Assembly: GCF_000016185.1 (NCBI RefSeq)
Contig: NC_011420.2
Location: 2,500,501 to 2,564,500 of the forward strand
Source of the DNA: Rhodospirillum centenum SW
GTDB lineage: Bacteria; Pseudomonadota; Alphaproteobacteria; Azospirillales; Azospirillaceae
Direction of reading: 5' to 3'
Length of the DNA: 64,000 nt
Positions 51,728-59,100 of the stretch are shown piece after piece; position 1 is the first letter of the stretch, and each line of letters opens with the position of its first letter. The notes below the pieces were generated by a model. That model made no database searches. It had not been told where the DNA came from and was given only the letters and a program-made list of their open reading frames with translations. Both the position numbers and the translations under genes were made by a program.

Positions 51728-52174
51728 ATGCGACCGCCCTTTGGGGAGATAGCCTTGCCGATGCCGACCGACATCCTCGATCCGCGCAGTTTCCCGCGTC
51801 CCGGTGCCAACGGCGCCGCCGAACCGGCGCCGCAGCCGGTGAAGCCGGGCGGCGTCACCACGATCTCCGCCGAGGCGCGGATCGAGGGCGCGACCATCTC
51901 GCACTGCGACACGCTCCATGTGGCCGGCCGGCTGGTGGACGTCACCCTGGTGGACGTGAAGGTGCTGGACGTGGCCGAAGGCGGCCAGTTCGAGGGCACC
52001 GCCAAGGTCGAGAGCATGCGGGTCCAGGGCCGGGCCAGCGGCACCATCGAGGTGTCGGGCACCCTCTCCATCGGGGAGACGGGTCTGGTGGACGGCACCG
52101 TCCGCTACGGCCGCATCAGCATCGCCGACGGCGGCAGCGTCACCGGCACCCTGCAGTCCGGCCCCGCGCAGTAA
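51728..52174 (+). CDS. Bactofilin (polymer-forming cytoskeletal protein)
   Basis: This 148-residue protein has the DUF583 bactofilin beta-helix core (about 42-140), made of repeated strand triads. TTISAEARIEGATISHCDTLHVAGRLVD is the first coils and VEGSGTLSIGETG-like repeats follow (IEVSGTLSIGETGLVDGTVRYGRISIADGGSVTG). The N-terminal tail is flexible and Pro/Ala-rich, as in BacA. Bactofilins form nucleotide-free filaments that localise cell-wall enzymes or appendages. Two starts are possible: ATG 51728 as given, or ATG 51761 (MPTDILD). A half CtrA-like TTAACC lies 50 bp upstream, but no full site. A strong hairpin follows the stop. Confidence 0.9.
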   Translation: MRPPFGEIALPMPTDILDPRSFPRPGANGAAEPAPQPVKPGGVTTISAEARIEGATISHCDTLHVAGRLVDVTLVDVKVLDVAEGGQFEGTAKVESMRVQGRASGTIEVSGTLSIGETGLVDGTVRYGRISIADGGSVTGTLQSGPAQ

Positions 52175-52181
52175 GGAACCT

Positions 52182-52220
52182 GCGCGGGTGGCCGGCCCCG
52201 AGGGGAGCGGCCACCCGCGC
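52182..52220 (+). terminator. 13-bp perfect hairpin after the bactofilin gene
   Basis: GCGCGGGTGGCCG and CGGCCACCCGCGC are exact reverse complements with a 13-base loop, beginning eight bases after the stop. No T-run follows. Confidence 0.65.
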
Positions 52221-52400
52221 GGTCCCGGTCCGGCGCCGGTTCAGGCGGACGGCCCCTGACCCGGCACCGCCGCCGCCCCCTGCTGCGTTCCGCGCGGGGA
52301 GCCCAAGGGACAGGGAAGGTCAAGCGAAGGCGGCGCGATTCCGGCCCTCCGACCCTGGCCTTGACGATCCAGGGCAGACGCACCTAGAATCACATTATGG

Positions 52401-53327
52401 TCAATTGCGACCGGGCGTCGTCGTAGACGGCGGGGGAAGGGGCTCGGAGATTTCCGGGCCCTTTGTCTTTTCAAGGGTGGTGCTTCCTTCCGTTCCAGCG
52501 GATGTCGCTACCGGAGCTTCGGGATCGAAGCAGTAATATTTTATCCCGCAATTCAACAGTCCATCCGCCAGGGTCAGGTCGATGAGTTTGCGGTGCGCGT
52601 CCAGATGCCGGAACGGCAGATAGTCCGGATCGTAACGCCCCTTCACGACGGGCCAGAGCAGGATGTCCGCGACCTGCCCCATCGGGTTGGATTTCCGAAT
52701 GAACGTGGGATTCCTGACCAGCGTCCGGGCGAAACCGCTTGCAAGAAGCGGATCGTATTTTCCGGACGTTCCCTTGTCGAAGTCCGCCCCGGTCTGGATC
52801 AGGCGGGCGTGGTAGTCTCGGATATCCCTGTCTTCCCGCTTGCCGCAGGCCTCCACGAACACCTTGAGCATGCGGCCCTGCGCTGCTGCAATCTTGGCAC
52901 ATCGCTCGACGAGTATCTGGTAGGCGGACCGGCAGAGCCTCCAGCGCCCGTCGCCATAGAGAGCTCGATAACGGGCATTGTAGCCCGGCCGATGGACCAC
53001 GCAGGCCGTCACATGGACCGGCAGGCGGGCGATCAGATCGGAGAGATCGGCCTGGAAGCGGGCTGCGCGGTCCCGATCCTGCCCCAGCCAGGCAAAGGCG
53101 CCCTTCCGGCACCGGATCTCGTGGGAATGCAGCGGTCCTGCGAGATCGTAGCGACCAACCAGGTCCGTAACCTCCGCGCGCACTATTCCCGTCTGTTCGG
53201 CAGGAATCATGAAACCGCCCAGGGCGAAAGCATCGACGCCATCCGCCCGGTGCAGGGGCTCAACCCTGTCGGGCAGACGGCTGCCACTGTCATCGATATA
53301 GAGATCGAAGGTGAGAGTTGCACCCAT
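52401..53327 (-). CDS. DUF3800 protein
   Basis: This 308-residue protein belongs to DUF3800. The family has a predicted RNase H-like fold, is scattered by horizontal transfer and is often found near restriction or defence genes. The opening strand FDLYIDDSGS carries the acidic pair D-D expected of the active site. Further blocks are LGGFMIPAEQTGIV, SHEIRCRKGAFAWLGQ, VHVTACVVHRPGYN, VFVEACGKREDRDI and SNPMGQVADILLWPVVKG, where the Asp in QVAD is the usual C-terminal acidic residue. The region is locally richer in A and T than its neighbours. A Ser/Thr/Pro tail ends the protein. Neighbours give no defence partner, so a lone cargo gene is likely. Function unproven. Confidence 0.85.
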   Translation of the reverse strand: MGATLTFDLYIDDSGSRLPDRVEPLHRADGVDAFALGGFMIPAEQTGIVRAEVTDLVGRYDLAGPLHSHEIRCRKGAFAWLGQDRDRAARFQADLSDLIARLPVHVTACVVHRPGYNARYRALYGDGRWRLCRSAYQILVERCAKIAAAQGRMLKVFVEACGKREDRDIRDYHARLIQTGADFDKGTSGKYDPLLASGFARTLVRNPTFIRKSNPMGQVADILLWPVVKGRYDPDYLPFRHLDAHRKLIDLTLADGLLNCGIKYYCFDPEAPVATSAGTEGSTTLEKTKGPEISEPLPPPSTTTPGRN

Positions 53328-53416
53328 CCTGACAGCGCGCTGAGCCTGATATCACAGCCAGAAGAAGTAACCCTGATGGACAGGGTCCGCAACCCTCCAC
53401 CTGCGATGCCGCGGCC

Positions 53417-54130
53417 TCATCCCTGCCCGCGGACGGCCTGGTCGGAGACGAAGGGGTTGCCCTGGCGTTCCTGGCCGAAGGTCGAGGTTTCGCCGTGGCC
53501 GGGCAGGAAGGTCACATCGTCGCCGAGCGGGAACAGCTTGCCACGGATCGAGGCGGCCAGTGCTTCGAAGCTGCCGCCGGGAAAGTCGGTCCGCCCGACC
53601 GATCCCCTGAACAGCACGTCGCCCACCACGGCGAAGCGCGACGGGGCGTGGAAGAAGACCACATGCCCCGGCGTGTGGCCCGGGCAGTGCAGGACCTGGA
53701 GCGTCAGCGCCCCCACCGTCACCGTGTCGCCATCGCCGAGCCAGCGGTCGGGCGTGAAGGGCCGGGCATAGGGCATGCCATAGGCGGCACCGTGGCCGGC
53801 CAGCTCCGCAATCCAGTAATCGTCCTGCCGCCCCGGCCCCTCGACGGGGACCTTCAGCCGCTCCGCGAGATCGGCCACGGCGGCGGCATGATCGACATGG
53901 CCGTGCGTGACCAGGATGCGCTCCACCGTCAGGCCATGCCGGCGCACCGCCTCCAGGATGGTCGGCACGCCGCCGCCCGGGTCCACCACGGCCGCCCGCC
54001 GCGTGGCTGTACACCAGAGCAGCGAACAGTTCTGCGCGAACGGCGTGACGGGGATGACGGCCACCCGGAGCGGCGGCTCCCCCGGAGGCGGGGCGGCGGT
54101 CGGGGCGGCGTGGGTCTGGTCCTCGGCCAT
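53417..54130 (-). CDS. Metallo-beta-lactamase-fold hydrolase (glyoxalase II-like, YcbL type)
   Basis: This 237-residue cytosolic hydrolase carries the metal motif THGHVDH (approximately residues 75-81), followed by the second-shell His in CPGHTPGHVVF, an Asp in VVGDVLFRGSVGRTDFPGGS, and a C-terminal His in FLPGHGETSTFGQE. This set places it with YcbL and other short glyoxalase II relatives. The N-terminal 20 residues are disordered (APTAAPPPGEPPL). GGGAGG precedes the ATG at 54130 by ten bases. It is divergent from the PAS gene. Substrate could be a thioester; not shown. Confidence 0.93.
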   Translation of the reverse strand: MAEDQTHAAPTAAPPPGEPPLRVAVIPVTPFAQNCSLLWCTATRRAAVVDPGGGVPTILEAVRRHGLTVERILVTHGHVDHAAAVADLAERLKVPVEGPGRQDDYWIAELAGHGAAYGMPYARPFTPDRWLGDGDTVTVGALTLQVLHCPGHTPGHVVFFHAPSRFAVVGDVLFRGSVGRTDFPGGSFEALAASIRGKLFPLGDDVTFLPGHGETSTFGQERQGNPFVSDQAVRGQG

Positions 54131-54351
54131 GGCGGGGCCTCCCTGCGGGTTGGACTTCCGGAGATACACGCTCCCGGCCGGCAGGTGAACCCCCGGGCTG
54201 CCACGATGGCAGCGGCGCGCCCGTCGCCGGGAGCCGATCGCCGGCCCGGAGCCGGGCCTACTGCGCAAGGACAGGATGACGTTTCGGCGCGTGCTCCCGA
54301 TCTGACGTTCCGATAACATACAAGTTGATGCAATTTTTCTGGAAGGTTCCG

Positions 54352-54900
54352 GTGAACCGTTTCCGCCCCCGCCACGACGCCGGCCCGTCGCGGCCCACCA
54401 TCGCCGTCACCCTGGCGGAAAGCGAGGCGACGGAAGCCTGTCGCCGCCTGCTCGCTCACATCCGCACGCTGTCACCCGGGGGGCCGGCCCGCAAGGACAG
54501 GATCCGCCCCTATGAACTTCCGGGCGACCTGCTGCCCCATATCTGCCTGCTGGACGTTCTGCCCGGCGACCGCTACCGCTTCCGACTGTTCGGCACGGCG
54601 CTGGTGGATGCCTATGGCGGCGATGCCACCGGGCGGATGCTGAGCGAGATCGAAACGGGTGAATCGCTTGAGCATGCCCACGATGTCTGCCGACAGGTGG
54701 TGGTGTCGCGGCAGCCCGTGCTGACCCGCATCTCCTTCGAGACGGGACTGGGACCCATCGTCTACGACCGGGTGGTGCTGCCGCTGGTCGATGCCGAGGG
54801 CGAGGTGCACTGGCTGATGGCGCTGATCCGGATCATCGAGGGCGCGGAGCGGCACAGCCTGCTGGCCGGACTGGGGGAGCGGCTGCTGGCGGTCGGCTGA
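54352..54900 (+). CDS. PAS_5-domain protein
   Basis: This 182-residue protein consists of one PAS fold of the PAS_5 (PF07310) type, common as a stand-alone gene in Rhodospirillales. LPHICLLDVLPGDRYRFRLFGTALVDAYGGDATGRML is the N-terminal half, and FETGLGPIVYDRVVLPLVDAEGEVHWLMALI the strand set. It lacks an output domain, so it may act as a sensor subunit or be a remnant of a regulator. The GTG at 54352 follows GGAAGG by five bases and was preferred. An ATG at 54328 would add eight residues. The AT-rich stretch before it is the likely promoter. A histidine kinase gene follows 110 bp later. Confidence 0.8.
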   Translation: MNRFRPRHDAGPSRPTIAVTLAESEATEACRRLLAHIRTLSPGGPARKDRIRPYELPGDLLPHICLLDVLPGDRYRFRLFGTALVDAYGGDATGRMLSEIETGESLEHAHDVCRQVVVSRQPVLTRISFETGLGPIVYDRVVLPLVDAEGEVHWLMALIRIIEGAERHSLLAGLGERLLAVG

Positions 54901-54953
54901 GCCCGCGCATCGGCCGCAGCTAATACGCGACCCGCCAGCACCTCAACACCATC

Positions 54954-54968
54954 TTAAGGGTCCATTAA
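54954..54968 (+). promoter_or_regulatory. Perfect CtrA-type box before the histidine kinase gene
   Basis: TTAAGGGTCCATTAACC fits the CtrA consensus TTAA-N7-TTAA at all eight fixed positions and also has the extended CC after the second half site. It lies 46 bp upstream of the kinase start, a promoter distance. CtrA is the cell-cycle/motility regulator of alphaproteobacteria. Confidence 0.65.
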
Positions 54969-55013
54969 CCGGACCTCCACCACCCTGGGGCATCTCGTTC
55001 GAGGGCCCCATGC

Positions 55014-57404
55014 GTGTCCGCGCCCATCTCCCTCCAGTGCCGCCTGTCGGACGGCCCGGCCATGGCTGACGGCAGCCCCTGGCCGCTGCCGTCCGGCAGC
55101 GGCGGCACCACGCTGCTGGAGGTGATCACCCGCCTCCAGGCCGATGCCCTGGCCGGGGTGGGGACGGCTACCCTGTTCGCACGCATCCTGAACGCCTTCC
55201 GCGAAGCGACCGGCAGTCCCTGCGGCCTGATCGGGGAGGTGTTCGGCAATGCCGGCCCTTCCCCCTTCCTCTGCCCCATGGCGCTGGCGGGACCAGGAAC
55301 CGAGGGGGGCGGCCCGGACGCCGGCGAGCGGCAGGTGGCGGCCCTGGCGCCCTTCGACGGGCCGGTCGGCCGGGTGATGCGGAAAGGCAGCGCCCTTCTG
55401 GAGAATACACCGGCCCCGACCGGGTCGGCCGGCGACGGCCCGGCCCCGCTGACCGCCTTCCTGGGCATTCCGATCATGGCGCCGCCGGTCTTCACCGGGC
55501 TGGTCGCCCTGGGCAACCGGCCCGGCGGCTACGATCCCGGCCAGATCGAAGCGTTGCAGCCCCTGGTGACGACGGCAACGGCGCTGCTGCGCGCCCGCCG
55601 CGCCGAGGAGAAATGGGCGCTGGTCGAGCGGCACATGCGGCTGGTGCGGGCCGAACTGCGCGACCAGAAGGAGCGCATGGACCAGGTCATCGCCGGCACC
55701 GGCGTGGGCATCTGGGACTGGAACCCGCAGACCGGCGTGCTGATCATCAACGAGCGCTGGGCCGGTATCGTGGGCTACACCCTGGCCGAGCTGCAGCCGG
55801 TCAGCATCGCCACCTGGCGCCGGCTGGTCCACCCGCAGGACCTGGAGAAGGCCGAGACCCTGCTGGAGGATGTCTTCGCCGGCCGCAGCCCGCTCTACGC
55901 CTGCGACATCCGCATGCGGCACAAGGCCGGCCACTGGGTCTGGGTGCGCGACAGCGGCCGCATCATGGGCCGCGACAGCGCCGGGCGGGCCCTGCGCATG
56001 GTCGGCACCCACCTGGACGTGACGGAGGAGCGCCGCACCCTGGAGCAGGCCCTGGACTACCGCGGCCAGATCGAGGCGATCCTGGCGGCCGTGCCCGACG
56101 GCATCATGACCGTGGACCGGGACCTGCGCATCACGCGGGTAAACCGTGCCGCCGAGGCGCTGTTCGGCTGGCCGGCGGACAGCATCGTCGGCCAGACGGT
56201 GGACGTGCTGCTGCCCGAGGGCCAGGCGGAGACGCACGGCCGGCTGGCCCGCGCCTTCTTCAAGACGGAGGAACCCGACGCCCGCCGCCAGATGGCCGGC
56301 TGGCGCGCGGTGCAGGGCCGCAAGCGCGACGGCAGCCTGTTCCCCGTGCTGGTCACCCTGTCCGCCACGCTGATCGACGGCCAGCCCATGGTCGTCGCGG
56401 CGCTGAAGGACATGACGGTGATCGAGCAGCAGAAGGCCGACCTGCGCGCGCTCGCGGACGAGGTGGGCGAACAGCTCAAGGCCGCGCAGGCGGCGAACCA
56501 CGCCAAGAACCGCTTCCTGGCCGCGCTCAGCCACGAACTGCGGACGCCGCTCAACGCCATCATCGGTTTCTCCGAACTGGTCGCCACCGACACCGACGAA
56601 CACATCGACCCCGAGAAGCGGCGGGAATACGCCGCCGACGTGGCCCAGGCCGGCACCCACCTGCTGGCGCTCATCAGCGACCTGCTGGATCTGGCCCGGA
56701 TCGAGGCCAACCGGATCGAGCTGGAGATCGAACCCTGTCCGCCGGACGGTCTGACCTCGGACGCCGTGCGGATGCTGGGTCCCTCCCTCCGGGACAAGGG
56801 GATCGAGCTGGAGGTGGCTGTCGCCCCCGACCTGCCCCGGGTGGCGGCGGACCGCCGCGCCGTACAGCAGATCCTGACCAACCTGCTGGGCAATGCCGGC
56901 AAGTTCACCCCCAAGGGCGGCCGCGTCACCGTCACGGTCGGGCTGGACCGGGCGGTTCCCGGTCAGGTCCGCTTCACGGTCGAGGATACCGGCTGCGGCG
57001 TCCCCGCGGACAAGCTGCCGCTGCTGGGCCAGCCCTTCGTGCAAGTCGGCGACAAGCGCCGCGCCTCTGCCCCCGGGCTGGGCCTGGGGCTCGCCATCAG
57101 CCGCGGCCTGGTGGAGCGGATGGGCGGCATGCTGCGGATCGAGAGCGAGCTGGGCCGCTGGACCCGGGTGTCCTTCGGTCTTCCCACGCCGGGAGGGGCC
57201 ACGCCGGGAGGGGCCACGCCGGGAGGGGCCACGCCTGGAGGGGCCACGCCGGGAGGGGCCACGCCGGGAGGGGCCACCCCGGGAGGTGCCGTCCCAGAGA
57301 GGGCCGTTTCGTCGCACCCCGCCTCCGGACGATGCGCCGGATCGGGCGGGAAAGCCCATCCCGGCGGGAACGACGGACCCCTGGAATCCGTTGTTTCGGA
57401 ATAA
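55014..57404 (+). CDS. GAF-PAS-PAS sensor histidine kinase
   Basis: This 796-residue kinase has a GAF domain (about 45-195) and a coiled linker. A first PAS (about 222-345, GVGIWDWN) is followed by a PAC motif, then a second PAS (about 350-475, VPDGIMTVDRDLRITRVN). The HisKA has His507 in ALSHELRTPLNAIIGFSE. The HATPase_c domain carries the N-box ILTNLLGNAGKFTP, G1 VEDTGCGVP and G2 APGLGLGLAISRGL. No TM segments are visible, so it should sense soluble signals. No response regulator lies next to it. The start is uncertain: GTG 55014 as given, or ATG 55062. Residues 725-759 are seven TPGGA repeats after the catalytic domain. A CtrA-type box lies upstream. Confidence 0.92.
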   Translation: MSAPISLQCRLSDGPAMADGSPWPLPSGSGGTTLLEVITRLQADALAGVGTATLFARILNAFREATGSPCGLIGEVFGNAGPSPFLCPMALAGPGTEGGGPDAGERQVAALAPFDGPVGRVMRKGSALLENTPAPTGSAGDGPAPLTAFLGIPIMAPPVFTGLVALGNRPGGYDPGQIEALQPLVTTATALLRARRAEEKWALVERHMRLVRAELRDQKERMDQVIAGTGVGIWDWNPQTGVLIINERWAGIVGYTLAELQPVSIATWRRLVHPQDLEKAETLLEDVFAGRSPLYACDIRMRHKAGHWVWVRDSGRIMGRDSAGRALRMVGTHLDVTEERRTLEQALDYRGQIEAILAAVPDGIMTVDRDLRITRVNRAAEALFGWPADSIVGQTVDVLLPEGQAETHGRLARAFFKTEEPDARRQMAGWRAVQGRKRDGSLFPVLVTLSATLIDGQPMVVAALKDMTVIEQQKADLRALADEVGEQLKAAQAANHAKNRFLAALSHELRTPLNAIIGFSELVATDTDEHIDPEKRREYAADVAQAGTHLLALISDLLDLARIEANRIELEIEPCPPDGLTSDAVRMLGPSLRDKGIELEVAVAPDLPRVAADRRAVQQILTNLLGNAGKFTPKGGRVTVTVGLDRAVPGQVRFTVEDTGCGVPADKLPLLGQPFVQVGDKRRASAPGLGLGLAISRGLVERMGGMLRIESELGRWTRVSFGLPTPGGATPGGATPGGATPGGATPGGATPGGATPGGAVPERAVSSHPASGRCAGSGGKAHPGGNDGPLESVVSE
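57186..57290 (+). repeat. 15-bp in-frame tandem repeat, seven copies
   Basis: Seven head-to-tail units of ACGCCGGGAGGGGCC encode seven TPGGA pentapeptides at the C-terminus of the histidine kinase. The last unit has two changes, and one in the middle has one. The block follows the final G2/F region of the catalytic domain. Confidence 0.95.
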
Positions 57405-57616
57405 ACATCCGACGCTAGGATTAAGCGCCGCATTCCCAGCCGCCCCAGGTTCTGCTTGTCATGCGCCGTACCGTCGTGCTTGAACCGCGATGTCGCCGCG
57501 ACAGTCTTTCGACGCAAGCCGGCCGGGGAGCCCCCCGGGGTGGCGCCGGACGACGCGGCGCCGAACCATGAGAGCCGCTTCCGAACGGCCGACCTCAGTG
57601 CAAGAGCCCTACTGAC

Positions 57617-58993
57617 ATGGGTAAGCCCAAGAAGATGACCATTGTCTCTCCCTCCCGCTCCGGCCGGAGCGCCGCCCTTGCCGGCGGCTTGCTTGCCGCG
57701 ACCGCGCTTGCGACCGTCGTTTCCCTGCCGTCCGGTGCCCACGCCGCCGGCTTCCAGATCCGCGAGAACAGCAGCGCCCTGCTGGGCACGGCGTTTGCCG
57801 GACTGGCGTCCGACCCGCGCGACCTGTCCACCGCCGTGAACAACCCGGCCGGCCTGACCTACATCCAGCGCTCCGGCGCCGAGGCGGCGCTGAGCCTGAT
57901 CGTGCCCAGCACCAAGTTCAAGGGCACCAGCAGCGACGCCATCGGCCGCCCGATCAGCGGTGAGGCCGAGGGCTCGAAGGACCCGCTGCCGCTGCCGGCC
58001 GCCTTCCTGGTCTATGCGCCGGAGGGGCAGGACTGGCGCCTTGCCCTGTCTGCCACCGCCCCCTACGGGCTGGAGACGGACTATGATGACGACTGGACCG
58101 GCCGCTACCATGCCGTGAAGTCCACCCTGGAGACGGCGAACGTCAATCTCGCCGGCGCCTACCGGCTGATGCCGCAGCTCTCCGTCGGCGGCGGCATCTC
58201 GGTGCAGCGTGCCGAGGCCGAACTGACCAACGCCGTGGATTTCGGCGCCATCCTGGCGAACCTGCGCGTGCCCGGCTTCCTGCCGCAGTCAGCGGACGGC
58301 ATGGCCAAGGTGCAGGGCGACGACTGGGGCTGGGGCTGGAACCTGGGCCTGCTGTTCGAGCCGGTGCCCGGCACCCGCTTCGGCCTGTCCTACCACTCCA
58401 AGATCGACCACACGCTGGAGGGCACCGGCAAGTTCACCGTGCCGACGTCCGTCCGCACCGTGTTCACGGCCGTGGGCGTGCAGGCGTTCCAGCCGGAGTC
58501 GGACGCCACCGCCGACGTCACCACGCCGCAGTCGATCGACTTCTCCGTCAGCCAGGACCTGGGCCGGCTCGGCCTGCACGCCACCGCCTCCTGGACGGAC
58601 TGGAGCGAGTTCAAGGAGATCCGGGTCGTGTTCGCCAACCCGGCACAGCCGGTCTCGGTGGACGAGCAGTTCTACAACGACACCTGGTTCTTCGCCGTGG
58701 GCGCCACCTATGCCTACCGGGATGACCTGACCCTGCGCGTCGGTGCCGCCCATGACGGCCGCGCCGCGCAAGGGGAATACCGCACCCCGCGCATCCCGGA
58801 CGAGGAGCGCACCTGGCTGACCGCCGGCCTGTCCTGGCAGCCGCTGGAGTCGCTGACCGTGGATGCCGGCTACGCCCACCTGTTCGTGGCGGACGCCACG
58901 GTCAACCAGACGACCGGGACGGGCAACCGCCTGACCGGCCATTTCGAGAGCAACGTGGACATCATCTCGGTGGCTGCCCGCTACCGCTTCTGA
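57617..58993 (+). CDS. FadL/OmpP1-type outer-membrane porin
   Basis: This 458-residue outer-membrane protein transports long-chain fatty acids or other hydrophobic compounds. It has a signal peptide (GLLAATALATVVSLPSGAHAAG), an N-terminal plug segment (AGFQIRENSSALLGTAFAGLASDPRDLSTAVNNPAGLTYI, with the family's NPAGL), and a beta barrel of alternating strands ending in YRF, the terminal Phe for BAM recognition. The start ATG is preceded by a Ser/Ala-rich leader. A 13-bp hairpin follows the stop. Substrate specificity is not readable; hydrocarbon or fatty acid is the usual inference. Confidence 0.94.
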   Translation: MGKPKKMTIVSPSRSGRSAALAGGLLAATALATVVSLPSGAHAAGFQIRENSSALLGTAFAGLASDPRDLSTAVNNPAGLTYIQRSGAEAALSLIVPSTKFKGTSSDAIGRPISGEAEGSKDPLPLPAAFLVYAPEGQDWRLALSATAPYGLETDYDDDWTGRYHAVKSTLETANVNLAGAYRLMPQLSVGGGISVQRAEAELTNAVDFGAILANLRVPGFLPQSADGMAKVQGDDWGWGWNLGLLFEPVPGTRFGLSYHSKIDHTLEGTGKFTVPTSVRTVFTAVGVQAFQPESDATADVTTPQSIDFSVSQDLGRLGLHATASWTDWSEFKEIRVVFANPAQPVSVDEQFYNDTWFFAVGATYAYRDDLTLRVGAAHDGRAAQGEYRTPRIPDEERTWLTAGLSWQPLESLTVDAGYAHLFVADATVNQTTGTGNRLTGHFESNVDIISVAARYRF

Positions 58994-59006
58994 CCGGGCG
59001 GTCGGC

Positions 59007-59035
59007 GCGGCCCCGTTCCGGCGGAACGGGGCCGC
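59007..59035 (+). terminator. 13-bp perfect hairpin after the FadL-type gene
   Basis: GCGGCCCCGTTCC and GGAACGGGGCCGC form a perfect stem with a GGC loop, 14 bases after the stop and before polA. No strong T-run follows. Confidence 0.65.
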
Positions 59036-59100
59036 TCTCGACTCGGCCCCGGGCTTGGGCCATGGTGCAGCCCCGAAAGCCCGAAGCCGGACCGCCGATC

